DNA of 64,000 nt from Bradyrhizobium jicamae (GTDB taxonomy: Bacteria; Pseudomonadota; Alphaproteobacteria; Rhizobiales; Xanthobacteraceae): contig NZ_LLXZ01000205.1 in NCBI RefSeq assembly GCF_001440395.1, positions 49,685 to 113,684 of the forward strand, in the 5' to 3' direction. Numbering within the stretch: position 1 is the first letter of the stretch; each line of letters opens with the position of its first letter. Positions 24,399-33,119 of the stretch are shown piece by piece. The notes below the pieces were generated by a model that was given only the letters and a program-made list of their open reading frames with translations, was not told the origin of the DNA and did not search any database. The position numbers and the translations under genes were made by a program.

Positions 24399-25108
24399 CC
24401 CTCCACCTCCACCAGTTTCCGCAGCACCGCCTTGAAGCGGATGCTGCGCTTGCCGGCGAGCGCGGTGGCTTCGCCTTCCGCGCCATTGGCGTCGTAAGTG
24501 CCGGAAAAGCCGATGCCGACTTCATGGCCGCCGAATATCGGCCGCTCGCTCATGGACGGCGTGTGCTCGCGGTTGACGAGCTCGCCCTTCCATTTGCCGT
24601 TCGCCGCCGAATAGGCCCCGATATAGTCGAAGAACGCGTCACCGCCGCGGATGCGACCGTCACGCAGCATCATGACACCGGTGTTGCCGGCGTCGATGCC
24701 GTCAAGCATGCGGATGTGGATCGAATATAGTCCATTGCCGATCCCGTCAGGGCCGACCTCACCAGGCGGCGGCGCGTCGGTAACATCGATGGGAGTCAGA
24801 ACGGTCGTGAAATGAACGCCGGGCAAGGCCGCGCTGCCGCCCTCGAAATGAATTTCCTCGCCGCGGGCTACGCCCGTGAAGTTCATCACGGCATGTTCGA
24901 CTTCGAACATCGGCACATATTTGGGATCGTAATAGTGGCGCGACATCGTCACCTCGCAGGAGACGATGCCATCGGCCTCGGTGAAGCTGCCGACAAAGGA
25001 AGAGCCGGAATCGCCGCCATAGAGCCTGCCGCCCGCGGTCGCGAACATCACGCCCGAACCTTCCCCGCGCTCCGTCGTGAAACGGAATTTATACAGTCCT
25101 TTCAGCAC
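24395..25108 (-). CDS. Two-domain GrlR-like protein, paralog C
   Basis: A 237-residue paralog of the genes at 15.2 and 17.5 kb. Half 1 is VLKGLYKFRF then GGRLYGGDSGSSFVGSF; half 2 is IGNGLYSIHI then GRIRGGDAFFDYIGAY, followed by FGGHEVGIGFSGTYD. The GTG start at 25108 is aligned with the TTG starts of the other two; an upstream in-frame ATG at 25177 cannot be excluded. The N-terminal half is more divergent than the C-terminal half. Function is unknown. Confidence 0.7.
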   Translation of the reverse strand: MLKGLYKFRFTTERGEGSGVMFATAGGRLYGGDSGSSFVGSFTEADGIVSCEVTMSRHYYDPKYVPMFEVEHAVMNFTGVARGEEIHFEGGSAALPGVHFTTVLTPIDVTDAPPPGEVGPDGIGNGLYSIHIRMLDGIDAGNTGVMMLRDGRIRGGDAFFDYIGAYSAANGKWKGELVNREHTPSMSERPIFGGHEVGIGFSGTYDANGAEGEATALAGKRSIRFKAVLRKLVEVEG

Positions 25109-25304
25109 GCCCCTGCTCGCTTCGTGTCCGGCAAATGTTTTTTGCCCCGCGAACACTCGATTCGCAGGTTCCATCAATTGCCGTATGGCCTTGTCCCCCG
25201 GGAGCCAGAATAGCCGCTGCGGTACAGCCCGATCAAACGCTTTGCCGGAATTCGGCTAGAGTCCGGACATTGAGTCGCGGCCAAACCCGCCGCCGGAGCA
25301 GATT

Positions 25305-25991
25305 TTGGAAACCGCGCTATACCTTCCCGTCAAACGCTTCCTCGAAAAGCTCGGCTTTACCGTCAAGGGCGAGGTCGGCGGCTGCGACCTGGTCGCGCTG
25401 AGCGGCGACGACCCGCCGATCGTGGTGATCGGTGAACTGAAGCTTTCCTTCAATCTGGAACTGATCCTGCAGGCGGTGGATCGCGCCGGCGCCGCCGACG
25501 AGGTCTGGCTCGCGGCCAAACTGTCCGCCCGCGGCAAGGGCCGGGAAAGCGACGCGCGCTATCGCAATCTCTGCCGCCGGCTTGGTTTCGGCATGCTCGC
25601 CGTCACCAGTACCGGCGATGTCGAGGTGATCGTGAAGCCGCCGACGTCGGCGCCTCGCCGCGACCCCAAAAAGCGCTCGCGGCTGATCGCGGAGCATCGG
25701 AAGCGCAAGGGCGATCCCGTCCTCGGCGGTTCGACGCGCGCGCCGATCATGACCGCCTACCGGCAGCAGGCGCTGGCCTGCGCCTCGGCGCTATCGAGCG
25801 GTCCGCAGCGCGTCCGGGACCTGCGCGCTCAGATTCCTGATGCCGGCAAAATCCTGCTGCATAATGTCTATGGCTGGTTCGATCGCGCCGAGCGCGGCAT
25901 CTATGTGCTGACCGATGCGGGCCATGCCGCGCTGAAACGCTGGCCGCAACAGCCGCTGGACCTGACCGCGGCCGGCAATTCCGCGCCCTGA
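25305..25991 (+). CDS. DUF2161 family protein (PD-(D/E)XK-like)
   Basis: A 228-residue protein matching DUF2161: YLPVKRFLEKLGFTVKGEVGGCDLVAL, then IVVIGELKLSFNLELILQAVDR. The D...ExK arrangement is that of PD-(D/E)XK phosphodiesterases. The C-terminal half has a winged-helix-like SGPQRVRDLRAQIPDAGKILLHNVYGWF segment. Nuclease activity is predicted from fold only. The start is TTG with CGGAG upstream. Confidence 0.82.
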   Translation: METALYLPVKRFLEKLGFTVKGEVGGCDLVALSGDDPPIVVIGELKLSFNLELILQAVDRAGAADEVWLAAKLSARGKGRESDARYRNLCRRLGFGMLAVTSTGDVEVIVKPPTSAPRRDPKKRSRLIAEHRKRKGDPVLGGSTRAPIMTAYRQQALACASALSSGPQRVRDLRAQIPDAGKILLHNVYGWFDRAERGIYVLTDAGHAALKRWPQQPLDLTAAGNSAP

Positions 25992-26137
25992 CGGCATGAG
26001 CCGATCAAAATACCGATACCGTACGGCGCTACCGGATTTGAGGGGTTGTAGACGCATGGCTGTATTGCCACGCGAAATTCATATTGCAATGCAACATTAG
26101 GGCACATAGGTATCTCGGCAAGCAATGCGAGGCCCCT

Positions 26138-26440
26138 ATGAGCGAAGACTGGAACACGAAATACGGCACACGACGCGTCCGACGGGATCCGCCGACGCTG
26201 GAAGAGGCAATCTTCGCTGCGGTGGGGATCACCGACGATCAGCAGCAGCAGGCGGAAATCGCCGCCGCGCTGATGGGTCTGCCCTATGAGGAAGTGCTGG
26301 CGGAAGTGAAGAAGACCGGCCGCGCGCTGGCGCGATCGGCGACCCGCGTGATCGCGGGCGAAGCGGGCGCACAGCGCTCCGTCGTGGTCGAGCGCCGCGT
26401 CATTAGGCGCTTCGGCAACGACAAGCGCACCGGCACCTGA
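26138..26440 (+). CDS. Conserved hypothetical protein (100 aa)
   Basis: A start at MSEDWNTKYGTRRVRRDPPT is chosen because GCGAGG lies 6 nt upstream; a longer frame begins in a poor context. The protein is soluble with a helical LEEAIFAAVGITDDQQQQAE segment and a basic C-terminus (VVERRVIRRFGNDKRTGT). I recognise no named family or catalytic motif. Confidence 0.68.
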   Translation: MSEDWNTKYGTRRVRRDPPTLEEAIFAAVGITDDQQQQAEIAAALMGLPYEEVLAEVKKTGRALARSATRVIAGEAGAQRSVVVERRVIRRFGNDKRTGT

Positions 26441-26518
26441 CAAGCCCAAACTTTCCCTGGAATTGTGTCCAGCGAATCGCCCTTTCGGCAATTCGCTGGA
26501 TTTAACGTGCGTGCTGGC

Positions 26519-27151
26519 TTACGAGGCGCCCCACTCCGACGGTGCAGTGCCGGCCATCCGAAGCAGCATTCGCCAATAGGCGCGGTTGAAAGCCACCGCC
26601 GTACGCGCTGCATTCACCGTGCCCTCGACCCAGGACGTCGCGAGCTCGGCCTGATCATATTTCGTCAGATCGATGGTGCCGGTGGATTCGCCGTGGCGGA
26701 ACACAAGCTGCGCGCCGAACTTGCCGGCAAGCGCCCGCATTGCGTCGTTCTGCGCACCGGTGGTGATCCGCAGGCTCTGGTAGCCCTTGGCCCGCGCCAC
26801 CGCGATCAGCTTGCGGAACAGGATGCTGCCGACGCCGCGACGGCGCACCGACGCTTCGACGCTGAAGGCGATCTCGGGAAGCGAATCCGGTGACTGATCC
26901 GGCGGATGCAGTTCTGCCGCGCCCCGAACCACGCCGTCTTCGAAGAAGGCGATGATGACCGTGCCGTCATTGGCGCATTTCTCGGCGTAGCGTTCGATGA
27001 AGCTGTCGTCCATGAAGCCATGGAAACGGTCGCGGCGGCTGATGCGGTCGAGCCGCAGCAGGTGATCGCGCAAGAGCGGCAATTCTTCCTGCTGGCTGAG
27101 CGTGCGCACGCTGCTGTTGGCAAGCGCTGCCGCAATAAGGCTGAGGTACAT
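26519..27151 (-). CDS. GNAT family N-acetyltransferase
   Basis: A 210-residue protein with the acetyl-CoA binding loop RRRGVGSILFRKLIAVARAKG (motif A: R-R-x-G-V/I-G) and flanking strands VIIAFFEDGVVRGAAELHP and EIAFSVEASV. The C-terminal roughly 40 residues (WVEGTVNAARTAVAFNRAYW) extend beyond the GNAT core. The acceptor substrate is unknown. It is transcribed away from the aldoxime cluster. Confidence 0.85.
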   Translation of the reverse strand: MYLSLIAAALANSSVRTLSQQEELPLLRDHLLRLDRISRRDRFHGFMDDSFIERYAEKCANDGTVIIAFFEDGVVRGAAELHPPDQSPDSLPEIAFSVEASVRRRGVGSILFRKLIAVARAKGYQSLRITTGAQNDAMRALAGKFGAQLVFRHGESTGTIDLTKYDQAELATSWVEGTVNAARTAVAFNRAYWRMLLRMAGTAPSEWGAS

Positions 27152-27414
27152 AGTCCAAATCTCCTCTCAGAATAGCCCTTCGAGGAGGCGTCGAATCCCT
27201 AGACCACCAATATTGTGCGTCGCAGCATGAAATTCAAGGCCGGATTGCTCCGTATACTGCCTTAAATAACAGCAGTAATCGCAGCACCTTAGCGGCGGCA
27301 CCATTAACCAATTGTTAAGATTCGCCGCCCGGCGCAGACTGGCACGGCGCCTGCTTATTTCCGAACAAACCAAGGCTGAAGCCAACACACCCGGATCGCT
27401 CGTGGAGGCCCGTT

Positions 27415-28368
27415 GTGGCTGTGGTGCTCGACACGCGTTCATGCCTCCCGGACCGCCGGCTTGCGGTGTGGCAGGACATCGTCTGCGACACCTTCGTGGG
27501 CCTCGACTGCAAATCGGACATGCGCGGCGCGTTCTGGGGCTCGGTGTCGCAATCGAAAATCGGACCCGCGGCGTTCACGCGGGTCGATTCCACCGCGCAG
27601 CGGGTATTCCGCACGCCGTCGCGCATTGCCCGCGCCAGCGAGGATTTCGTGCTGCTGGCGCTGGGCAATCACGGCGTGAACGGCGTCTTCCAGGACGGCC
27701 GCGAGGCGATCGTCTCCGCGGGACAATTCGTCATCTACGACACCACCCGCCCCTACGAGCTGCGCTTCGACGACAGCTTTTCGCAGACCATCCTGCAGAT
27801 GCCGCGCAAGCTGCTGCAACAGCGCATCGGCTCGTTCGATGGTTTGACCGCGACGACGTTCGCCGGCGACCGTCCGCTCGAACAGCTGACCTATGATTTC
27901 ACGCTCAATGTGAGCAAGACGATCGAACAAGTCGATCCCGCAGCCGCGAGCCGCCTGCTCGACCAGGCGCTGGACCTGCTGGCGATGACACTGGCCGACA
28001 GGCTGCATGCGCGCCTGTCGGATCAATCGGCCCACCGCTCGGCTCTCCTTTACCGGCTCAAGAACCATATCCTGACGCATCTTGCCGATCCCGAATTGTC
28101 GCTGCCGCGCACCGCAGCGGCGGTCGGAATCTCGCCGCGTTACGCCAGCGACCTGATGGCGGACGAACAGACCTCGTTCCGCGGCTACGTGCAGATGCAA
28201 CGGCTCGAGCGGTGCAAGCGCGACCTTGCCGACCCCGCCTGTCAGGCCCGGCACATCGGCGAGATTGCCTTCGCATGGGGCTTTAACGACCTCGCCCATT
28301 TCAGCCGTATCTTCAGGCAGCGCTTCGGCGTCTCGCCGCGCGAATGGCGCGAACAGCCGGGCAGATAA
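27415..28368 (+). CDS. AraC family transcriptional regulator
   Basis: A 317-residue activator. The N-terminal AraC-binding-like domain (about residues 20-190) includes a GQFVIYDTTRPYELRFDDSF cupin-type strand set. The C-terminus has two helix-turn-helix units (LSLPRTAAAVGISPRYASDL and IGEIAFAWGFNDLAHFSRIF). GGAGG lies 7 nt before the GTG start. It lies immediately upstream of nitrilase and aldoxime dehydratase genes, the same order as in known aldoxime-nitrile clusters, so it probably activates them on substrate. Confidence 0.9.
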   Translation: MAVVLDTRSCLPDRRLAVWQDIVCDTFVGLDCKSDMRGAFWGSVSQSKIGPAAFTRVDSTAQRVFRTPSRIARASEDFVLLALGNHGVNGVFQDGREAIVSAGQFVIYDTTRPYELRFDDSFSQTILQMPRKLLQQRIGSFDGLTATTFAGDRPLEQLTYDFTLNVSKTIEQVDPAAASRLLDQALDLLAMTLADRLHARLSDQSAHRSALLYRLKNHILTHLADPELSLPRTAAAVGISPRYASDLMADEQTSFRGYVQMQRLERCKRDLADPACQARHIGEIAFAWGFNDLAHFSRIFRQRFGVSPREWREQPGR

Positions 28369-28498
28369 CGCCCCCCTCAGCCGTCCATTGCCAGTTACGA
28401 CAAGTTTTCGTTCCGACGCGGACAAGCCGCGTGTACGGCCATGGCAGTAGGCTCGCCCCCAGCAAGTGTCGGTCACCAATGCGAAGAGGATGGGTGCG

Positions 28499-29512
28499 AT
28501 GGGTCTGGTTCATCAGAAATACAAGGTGGCAGTGGTTCAGGCGGCGCCGGTTTTTCTCGATCTCGACGCCACCGTCGACAAGACCATTGCGCTGATCGAG
28601 GAAGCCTCCGCAAAAGGCGCCAGGCTGATCGCCTTTCCCGAAACCTTCATTCCCGGATATCCGTGGCAGATCTGGCTCGGCGCGCCGGCCTGGGCGATCG
28701 GCCGCGGCTTTGTGCAGCGCTATTTTGACAATTCGCTCGCGTTCAATAGCCCGCAGGCAGAGAAGATCCGCAACGCCGTGAAGCGCGCCAAGCTGACCGC
28801 CGTGCTCGGATTGTCCGAGCGCGACGGCGGCAGCCTCTATATCGCGCAATGGCTGATCGGTCCTGATGGCGAGACCATCGCCAAGCGCCGGAAACTGCGG
28901 CCGACCCATGCCGAACGCACCGTGTTCGGCGAAGGCGACGGCAGCGACCTCGCGGTTCACGATCGCGCCGATGTCGGCCGGCTCGGCGCGCTATGCTGCT
29001 GGGAGCACCTGCAGCCGCTGTCGAAATACGCGATGTATGCCCAGAACGAGCAGGTGCATGTCGGGGCATGGCCGAGCTTTTCGCTGTACGACCCGTTCGC
29101 GCATGCGCTCGGGCATGAGGTCAACAACGCCGCCAGCAAGGTCTATGCGGTCGAAGGCTCATGCTTCTTCCTGGGCCCCTGCGCGGTCGTCTCGCAGGCG
29201 ATGATCGAAGAGCTCTGCGACTCCCCCGAGAAGCACGCCTTCCTGCACGCCGGCGGCGGCCACGCCGTGATCTACGGGCCGGACGGCAGCTCGCTTGCCG
29301 ACAAGCTTCCGCCCGACCAGGAAGGCATTTTGTACGCCGACATCGATCTCGGCATGATCGGGGTGGCGAAGAACGCCGCCGATCCGGCCGGGCATTATTC
29401 GCGGCCCGATGTCACGCGGCTGCTGCTCAACACCACGCGCGCCAACCGCGTCGAGCATTTCTCGCTGCCCGTCGATGCCGAGGTCATGAGCGAAATCAGG
29501 CTGCAGGCCTGA
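28499..29512 (+). CDS. Nitrilase
   Basis: A 337-residue carbon-nitrogen hydrolase that converts nitriles to carboxylic acids and ammonia. The Glu-Lys-Cys triad is visible: Glu48 in FPETFIPGYP, Lys132 in KRRKLRPTHAERTVFGEGDG and Cys167 in GALCCWEHLQPL. The ATG at 28499 is supported by AGAGGA 8 nt upstream; earlier GTG/ATG codons remain possible. It is followed after 28 nt by the aldoxime dehydratase, forming an operon. Confidence 0.95.
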   Translation: MGLVHQKYKVAVVQAAPVFLDLDATVDKTIALIEEASAKGARLIAFPETFIPGYPWQIWLGAPAWAIGRGFVQRYFDNSLAFNSPQAEKIRNAVKRAKLTAVLGLSERDGGSLYIAQWLIGPDGETIAKRRKLRPTHAERTVFGEGDGSDLAVHDRADVGRLGALCCWEHLQPLSKYAMYAQNEQVHVGAWPSFSLYDPFAHALGHEVNNAASKVYAVEGSCFFLGPCAVVSQAMIEELCDSPEKHAFLHAGGGHAVIYGPDGSSLADKLPPDQEGILYADIDLGMIGVAKNAADPAGHYSRPDVTRLLLNTTRANRVEHFSLPVDAEVMSEIRLQA

Positions 29513-29540
29513 CGCAGTTATTCAGACAAGGAGCAGGCCG

Positions 29541-30581
29541 ATGGAATCCGCGATCCCTGCACATCTGCAAACCGCACGAACGCGCCATCGCCGTGTCGGC
29601 GACGATTATGCGCCACCCTACCCGTCCTTCGTGGCGCGGCACAAACCGAGCGTCACGCGAGTGGTGATGGCCTATTTCGGCCTCCAGACCCGCGATACGC
29701 CATCGATCGCCGCCGAGCAGGCGCTGGATCGGCTTGCGTCAGGATTCACGGCAACCGATGGCCCGACGCATTGGGACCGCGCGCGCTACGTCGACGAGGC
29801 CGGTTTCACCAACGTCGTCACGGTCGCCTATTGGAATGATCGGCAGAAGTTCGATCGCTGGTTTCCACGTGCACGCGAGCGCTGGACCGGCGGCGAGCGC
29901 ACCAGCGACGGGTTCGGCACCTTCATCGAGGCGCTTTATCCCTCCGTGGAAGGCTACGAGACGCTGTTCTCTTCCCTCGATAGGCCGGAAGGCGTCGCCG
30001 TGCTCGCCGACGGCATGAGCGGCGAGGTGTTGGAGCACGCCTACTGGGGCGGCATGCGCGATCGCATCCCGTTGTCGCAAACCAGCGAGATGGCACCGTC
30101 TGGCTCGGCCCGCGCCGTTCGTGACGGCGCGCGCGTCCGGATCATTCCGCATGACAATGTCTGCCTGATCCGCTCAGGCCAGGATTGGGGCGACACCGAA
30201 GCCGCCGAGCGCAAGATGTATCTCGGCGATGTCGAGCCGGTGCTGCGCGAGGGTATGGATTTCCTGCGCGACCAGGGACGCTCGATCGGCTGCTACGCTA
30301 ACCGCTACATGACGGTTGTCGGCCCCGATGGCGCGGCGACCGAAAAATCCTACGGCATGAGCTGGTGGAAGAGCCTGTCGGCACTCGAACGCTGGGCTGA
30401 ATCGCACCCGACCCATGTCAGGATTTTCGGCGCCGCCATGAAATATTTGTCGACGCTCGGGCCAGCCGCAAAGCTGCGGCTCTACCACGAGGTCACCGTC
30501 GCCCGCGCCGACGAGCAGCTTTTCGAATATGTAGAGTGTCACCCGCAAACCGGAATGCTGAACGCGGTGGAAGCGGCGTGA
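29541..30581 (+). CDS. oxd: Aldoxime dehydratase (heme-containing)
   Basis: A 346-residue member of the phenylacetaldoxime dehydratase family, which dehydrates aldoximes to nitriles at a ferrous heme. Family blocks are YAPPYPSFVARHKPSV near the N-terminus, HAYWGGMRDRIPLSQ, NVCLIRSGQDW, ERWAESHPTHVRIF and RLYHEVTVARADEQLFEYVECHP. By comparison with characterised enzymes, a His in the SHPTH segment is the likely heme ligand and His316 the likely catalytic residue. It lies in an operon with nitrilase: aldoxime to nitrile to acid. Confidence 0.92.
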   Translation: MESAIPAHLQTARTRHRRVGDDYAPPYPSFVARHKPSVTRVVMAYFGLQTRDTPSIAAEQALDRLASGFTATDGPTHWDRARYVDEAGFTNVVTVAYWNDRQKFDRWFPRARERWTGGERTSDGFGTFIEALYPSVEGYETLFSSLDRPEGVAVLADGMSGEVLEHAYWGGMRDRIPLSQTSEMAPSGSARAVRDGARVRIIPHDNVCLIRSGQDWGDTEAAERKMYLGDVEPVLREGMDFLRDQGRSIGCYANRYMTVVGPDGAATEKSYGMSWWKSLSALERWAESHPTHVRIFGAAMKYLSTLGPAAKLRLYHEVTVARADEQLFEYVECHPQTGMLNAVEAA

Positions 30582-30645
30582 TCGGCCGCAATCGCATTGG
30601 TGCTGCGCCTGCGACGCGATTGGCACAGGCGCAGCCGATCCTGCG

Positions 30646-32322
30646 CTATCGTTTTCCGACACCGACAGTCGTGGCTTGCAGCGCTTGCCCCACCGCGTCG
30701 CCGACGTTGAAGCCGGCCGGGTTCTGACGTTGCGGGAAGGCCTTGAACGAGTCCAGGTGCTGTTGCACGAATGCGGATGCTGGCACGACCGTCCATAATT
30801 TTTCGCCCGCGTAGAGCGGGTAGTATGGCGCCTCCATGTGCTGCTCGAATGGGTCCGACCGCAGATTCACCGGCCGCGGCACGGTCGGCGTGACGGCTTG
30901 CCCTGCGAACCAATCGTTCTTGGTCTGGAAGTGGATTTTCCAGTCGTTGACGCGAATGGCGTAGAGATTGGCCTCGCCGTAGTAGAAGAACTCGCGGCGA
31001 GCGGATTCCTTGCTCTGACCGGAGAGGTAGGGCAGCTGGTTATAGCCGTCGAGGTGCACTTTGTAGGTTTTGTCGCCGGCCTTGTACCCCGTGAGCAGCT
31101 TCTCCTTCACGTCAGGGACGCCAGCCGCGGCCATGATTGTCGGCACCACGTCCTCATTCGAGAAAATCCCGTTGAGCACTTGCCCTGCGGGAATCCTCCC
31201 AGGCCAGCGCATCACGAAGGGCACGCGGAATCCGCCCTCCCAGCCAAGCCCCTTCTCGCCGCGGAACGGGGTGGTCCCGCCATCCGGCCAGCTGAACTTC
31301 TCCGCGCCGTTGTCCGTTGTAAAGATGACAATGGTGTTGTCGGCGATCCCCAACTCGTCGAGTTTGGTCAGGAGTTCACCGACCACCCAGTCGAGCTCCG
31401 CCATCCCGTCGGTGTAGACGCCGTACTTGGTCTTGTCCCTCCAGCGGTCCGACAAACGCGTCCACACGTGCATGCGCGTCGTGTTGTGCCACAGGAAGAA
31501 CGGTCTGTTGGCGGCTCGCGCCCGCCCCATGAAGTCGAACGAGTGTTGGAGCAGGTCGTTTTCGACTGTTTCCATCCGCTTGCGCGTCAAGGGGCCGCTG
31601 TCCTTGATGGTTTGCTTTCCCACGCGGCCGAAGCGCGGGTCGACGGTCGGGTCGTCCCTCTCTGTGGCTTTGGCCTCCAGCACGCCGCGTGGTGCGAATT
31701 TCTGCTGAAATACCGGGTTGTCCTTCGGGTAGTCCGCTTGTTCCGGTTCTTCCTCGGCATTGAGATGATAGAGATTGCCGTAGAACTCATCGAAGCCGTG
31801 AACCGTAGGCAGGAACTCGTTGCGGTCGCCCAGATGGTTCTTCCCGATTTGAGCCGTCATGTATCCCAGCGGCTTGAGCAATTCGGCAAGGGTGGGATCT
31901 TCGAAACTCAGCCCTTGCGGCGCACCGGGAAGTCCGACGGTAGTTAGACCCGTGCGCATTGGAAGCTGCCCGGTGATGAAGGCGGCGCGCCCGGCGGTGC
32001 AACTGGCCTGGCCGTAGGCGTCGGTGAGCAATACACCCTCGCGCGCAATGCGATCGATGTTGGGTGTGGCCCCTCCCATCATGCCACGGTGGTAGGCTCC
32101 GATGTTGAACACGCCTATGTCGTCGGCCATGATCGCCAAAACATTGGGGAGGCGTCCGGGCGCTTGCGCCGGAGCCGGTTGCTGGGCCTGCGCCGTCCGG
32201 ACCGCAGCGCCGGCACTCAGCGCAGAAACGACCGCAAGCGCGGTGCCGCCGAGCAGGATACGGCGGCGATCCAGACCACGCGCTTTTGCACGCACCGGAG
32301 TCTGCTCTTTTTCGACGCTCAT
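30646..32322 (-). CDS. Tat-exported arylsulfatase
   Basis: A 558-residue type I sulfatase. The N-terminus has a twin-arginine signal (GLDRRRILLGGTALAVV) with cleavage near AQAQ. The formylglycine motif is CTAGR in YGQASCTAGRAAFITGQ. Metal and active-site blocks include NVLAIMADDIG, GKNHLGDRNEFLP and FTTDNGAEKF. GGAGGA precedes the chosen ATG; the 22-residue upstream extension is rejected. It would release sulfate from sulfate esters in the periplasm. Folded export by Tat fits modification of its cysteine in the cytosol; no modifying enzyme is encoded here. Confidence 0.93.
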   Translation of the reverse strand: MSVEKEQTPVRAKARGLDRRRILLGGTALAVVSALSAGAAVRTAQAQQPAPAQAPGRLPNVLAIMADDIGVFNIGAYHRGMMGGATPNIDRIAREGVLLTDAYGQASCTAGRAAFITGQLPMRTGLTTVGLPGAPQGLSFEDPTLAELLKPLGYMTAQIGKNHLGDRNEFLPTVHGFDEFYGNLYHLNAEEEPEQADYPKDNPVFQQKFAPRGVLEAKATERDDPTVDPRFGRVGKQTIKDSGPLTRKRMETVENDLLQHSFDFMGRARAANRPFFLWHNTTRMHVWTRLSDRWRDKTKYGVYTDGMAELDWVVGELLTKLDELGIADNTIVIFTTDNGAEKFSWPDGGTTPFRGEKGLGWEGGFRVPFVMRWPGRIPAGQVLNGIFSNEDVVPTIMAAAGVPDVKEKLLTGYKAGDKTYKVHLDGYNQLPYLSGQSKESARREFFYYGEANLYAIRVNDWKIHFQTKNDWFAGQAVTPTVPRPVNLRSDPFEQHMEAPYYPLYAGEKLWTVVPASAFVQQHLDSFKAFPQRQNPAGFNVGDAVGQALQATTVGVGKR

Positions 32323-32469
32323 GCTTTCCTCCACGATTAGATTGCTTCGGAGAGCCCTGTTGCACGCGCGCGGCGAAATCGGCCGCACGGTTATCGTGCA
32401 GCAAAGCGAGGTTCTAGCGCAGTGACGCTGCGTGGTTCCGGGGCAAGATGCTTGATCTGCGTCAAGCCT

Positions 32470-32560
32470 TGGGTGTGATTTAGGGAATCGAACCCGAGCC
32501 GCCGCACTTCTGGGGTCACCAGCAGTCGTGCTTTAACCGATCAGAAGATTTCCACTCGGC
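32470..32560 (-). other. Possible degenerate tRNA-like fragment
   Basis: The minus strand contains GGTTAAAGCACGACT, similar to a tRNA D-arm 3' side, and 40 nt later CGGGTTCGATTCCC, a T-arm-like hairpin. Acceptor halves do not pair and the anticodon arm is not canonical. If real it is a tRNA remnant, not a functional gene. Confidence 0.2.
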
Positions 32561-32596
32561 CCCCGGAAGCAAACATCGCTTTTAGGAGTCTACGCC

Positions 32597-32995
32597 CTAC
32601 AGCACCATCTGCGTCTGGGTCACCACCGCAACCAGCTTGCCGTCCTCGGTCTCCAGCCTCGTCTGCCAGACCTGGGTGCGGCGCCCGCGATGCACCGGTG
32701 TAGCGATGGCGATCACCGTTGAGCCTTCCTTGGCGCCGCCGATGAAATTGGTCTTGCTCTCGATCGTGGTGGTGCCCTTGGCGTCCGCGGGCAGGTTGAT
32801 GACGGTTGCTGCGGCGCCGACCGAATCCGCGAACGCCATCACCGCGCCACCATGAATCGTATTCCGCAGCGTGCAGAGGTCCGGCCGCACCAGCATCTTC
32901 GCCACCACGCGGTCCATTCCAGCCTCCGTGAAGGTCACCCCCTTCAATTCCGCGAACGGCATCTTCATCGACTGGATCTTTTCGAGCGGCGTCAT
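32597..32995 (-). CDS. PaaI-type hotdog thioesterase
   Basis: A 132-residue hotdog-fold protein. The family signature HGGAVMAFADSVGAAAT lies on the central helix, followed by ESKTNFIGGAKEGSTVIAIATPVHRGRRTQVWQT. These enzymes hydrolyse acyl-CoA thioesters in the cytosol. The neighbouring genes do not identify the substrate. The gene is divergent from the BtuF-like gene. Confidence 0.88.
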   Translation of the reverse strand: MTPLEKIQSMKMPFAELKGVTFTEAGMDRVVAKMLVRPDLCTLRNTIHGGAVMAFADSVGAAATVINLPADAKGTTTIESKTNFIGGAKEGSTVIAIATPVHRGRRTQVWQTRLETEDGKLVAVVTQTQMVL

Positions 32996-33119
32996 TCGTC
33001 CTCCGGGCTTTTCTTGGAAGTGATTTCCCGGACAGAATGGCGGCTGCCGGTAAATCAGGCAATGACCTCCGAGGTAATGGCTGCCGTGACATGAGGCCGG
33101 AAATTCGCCATATCAGGGC

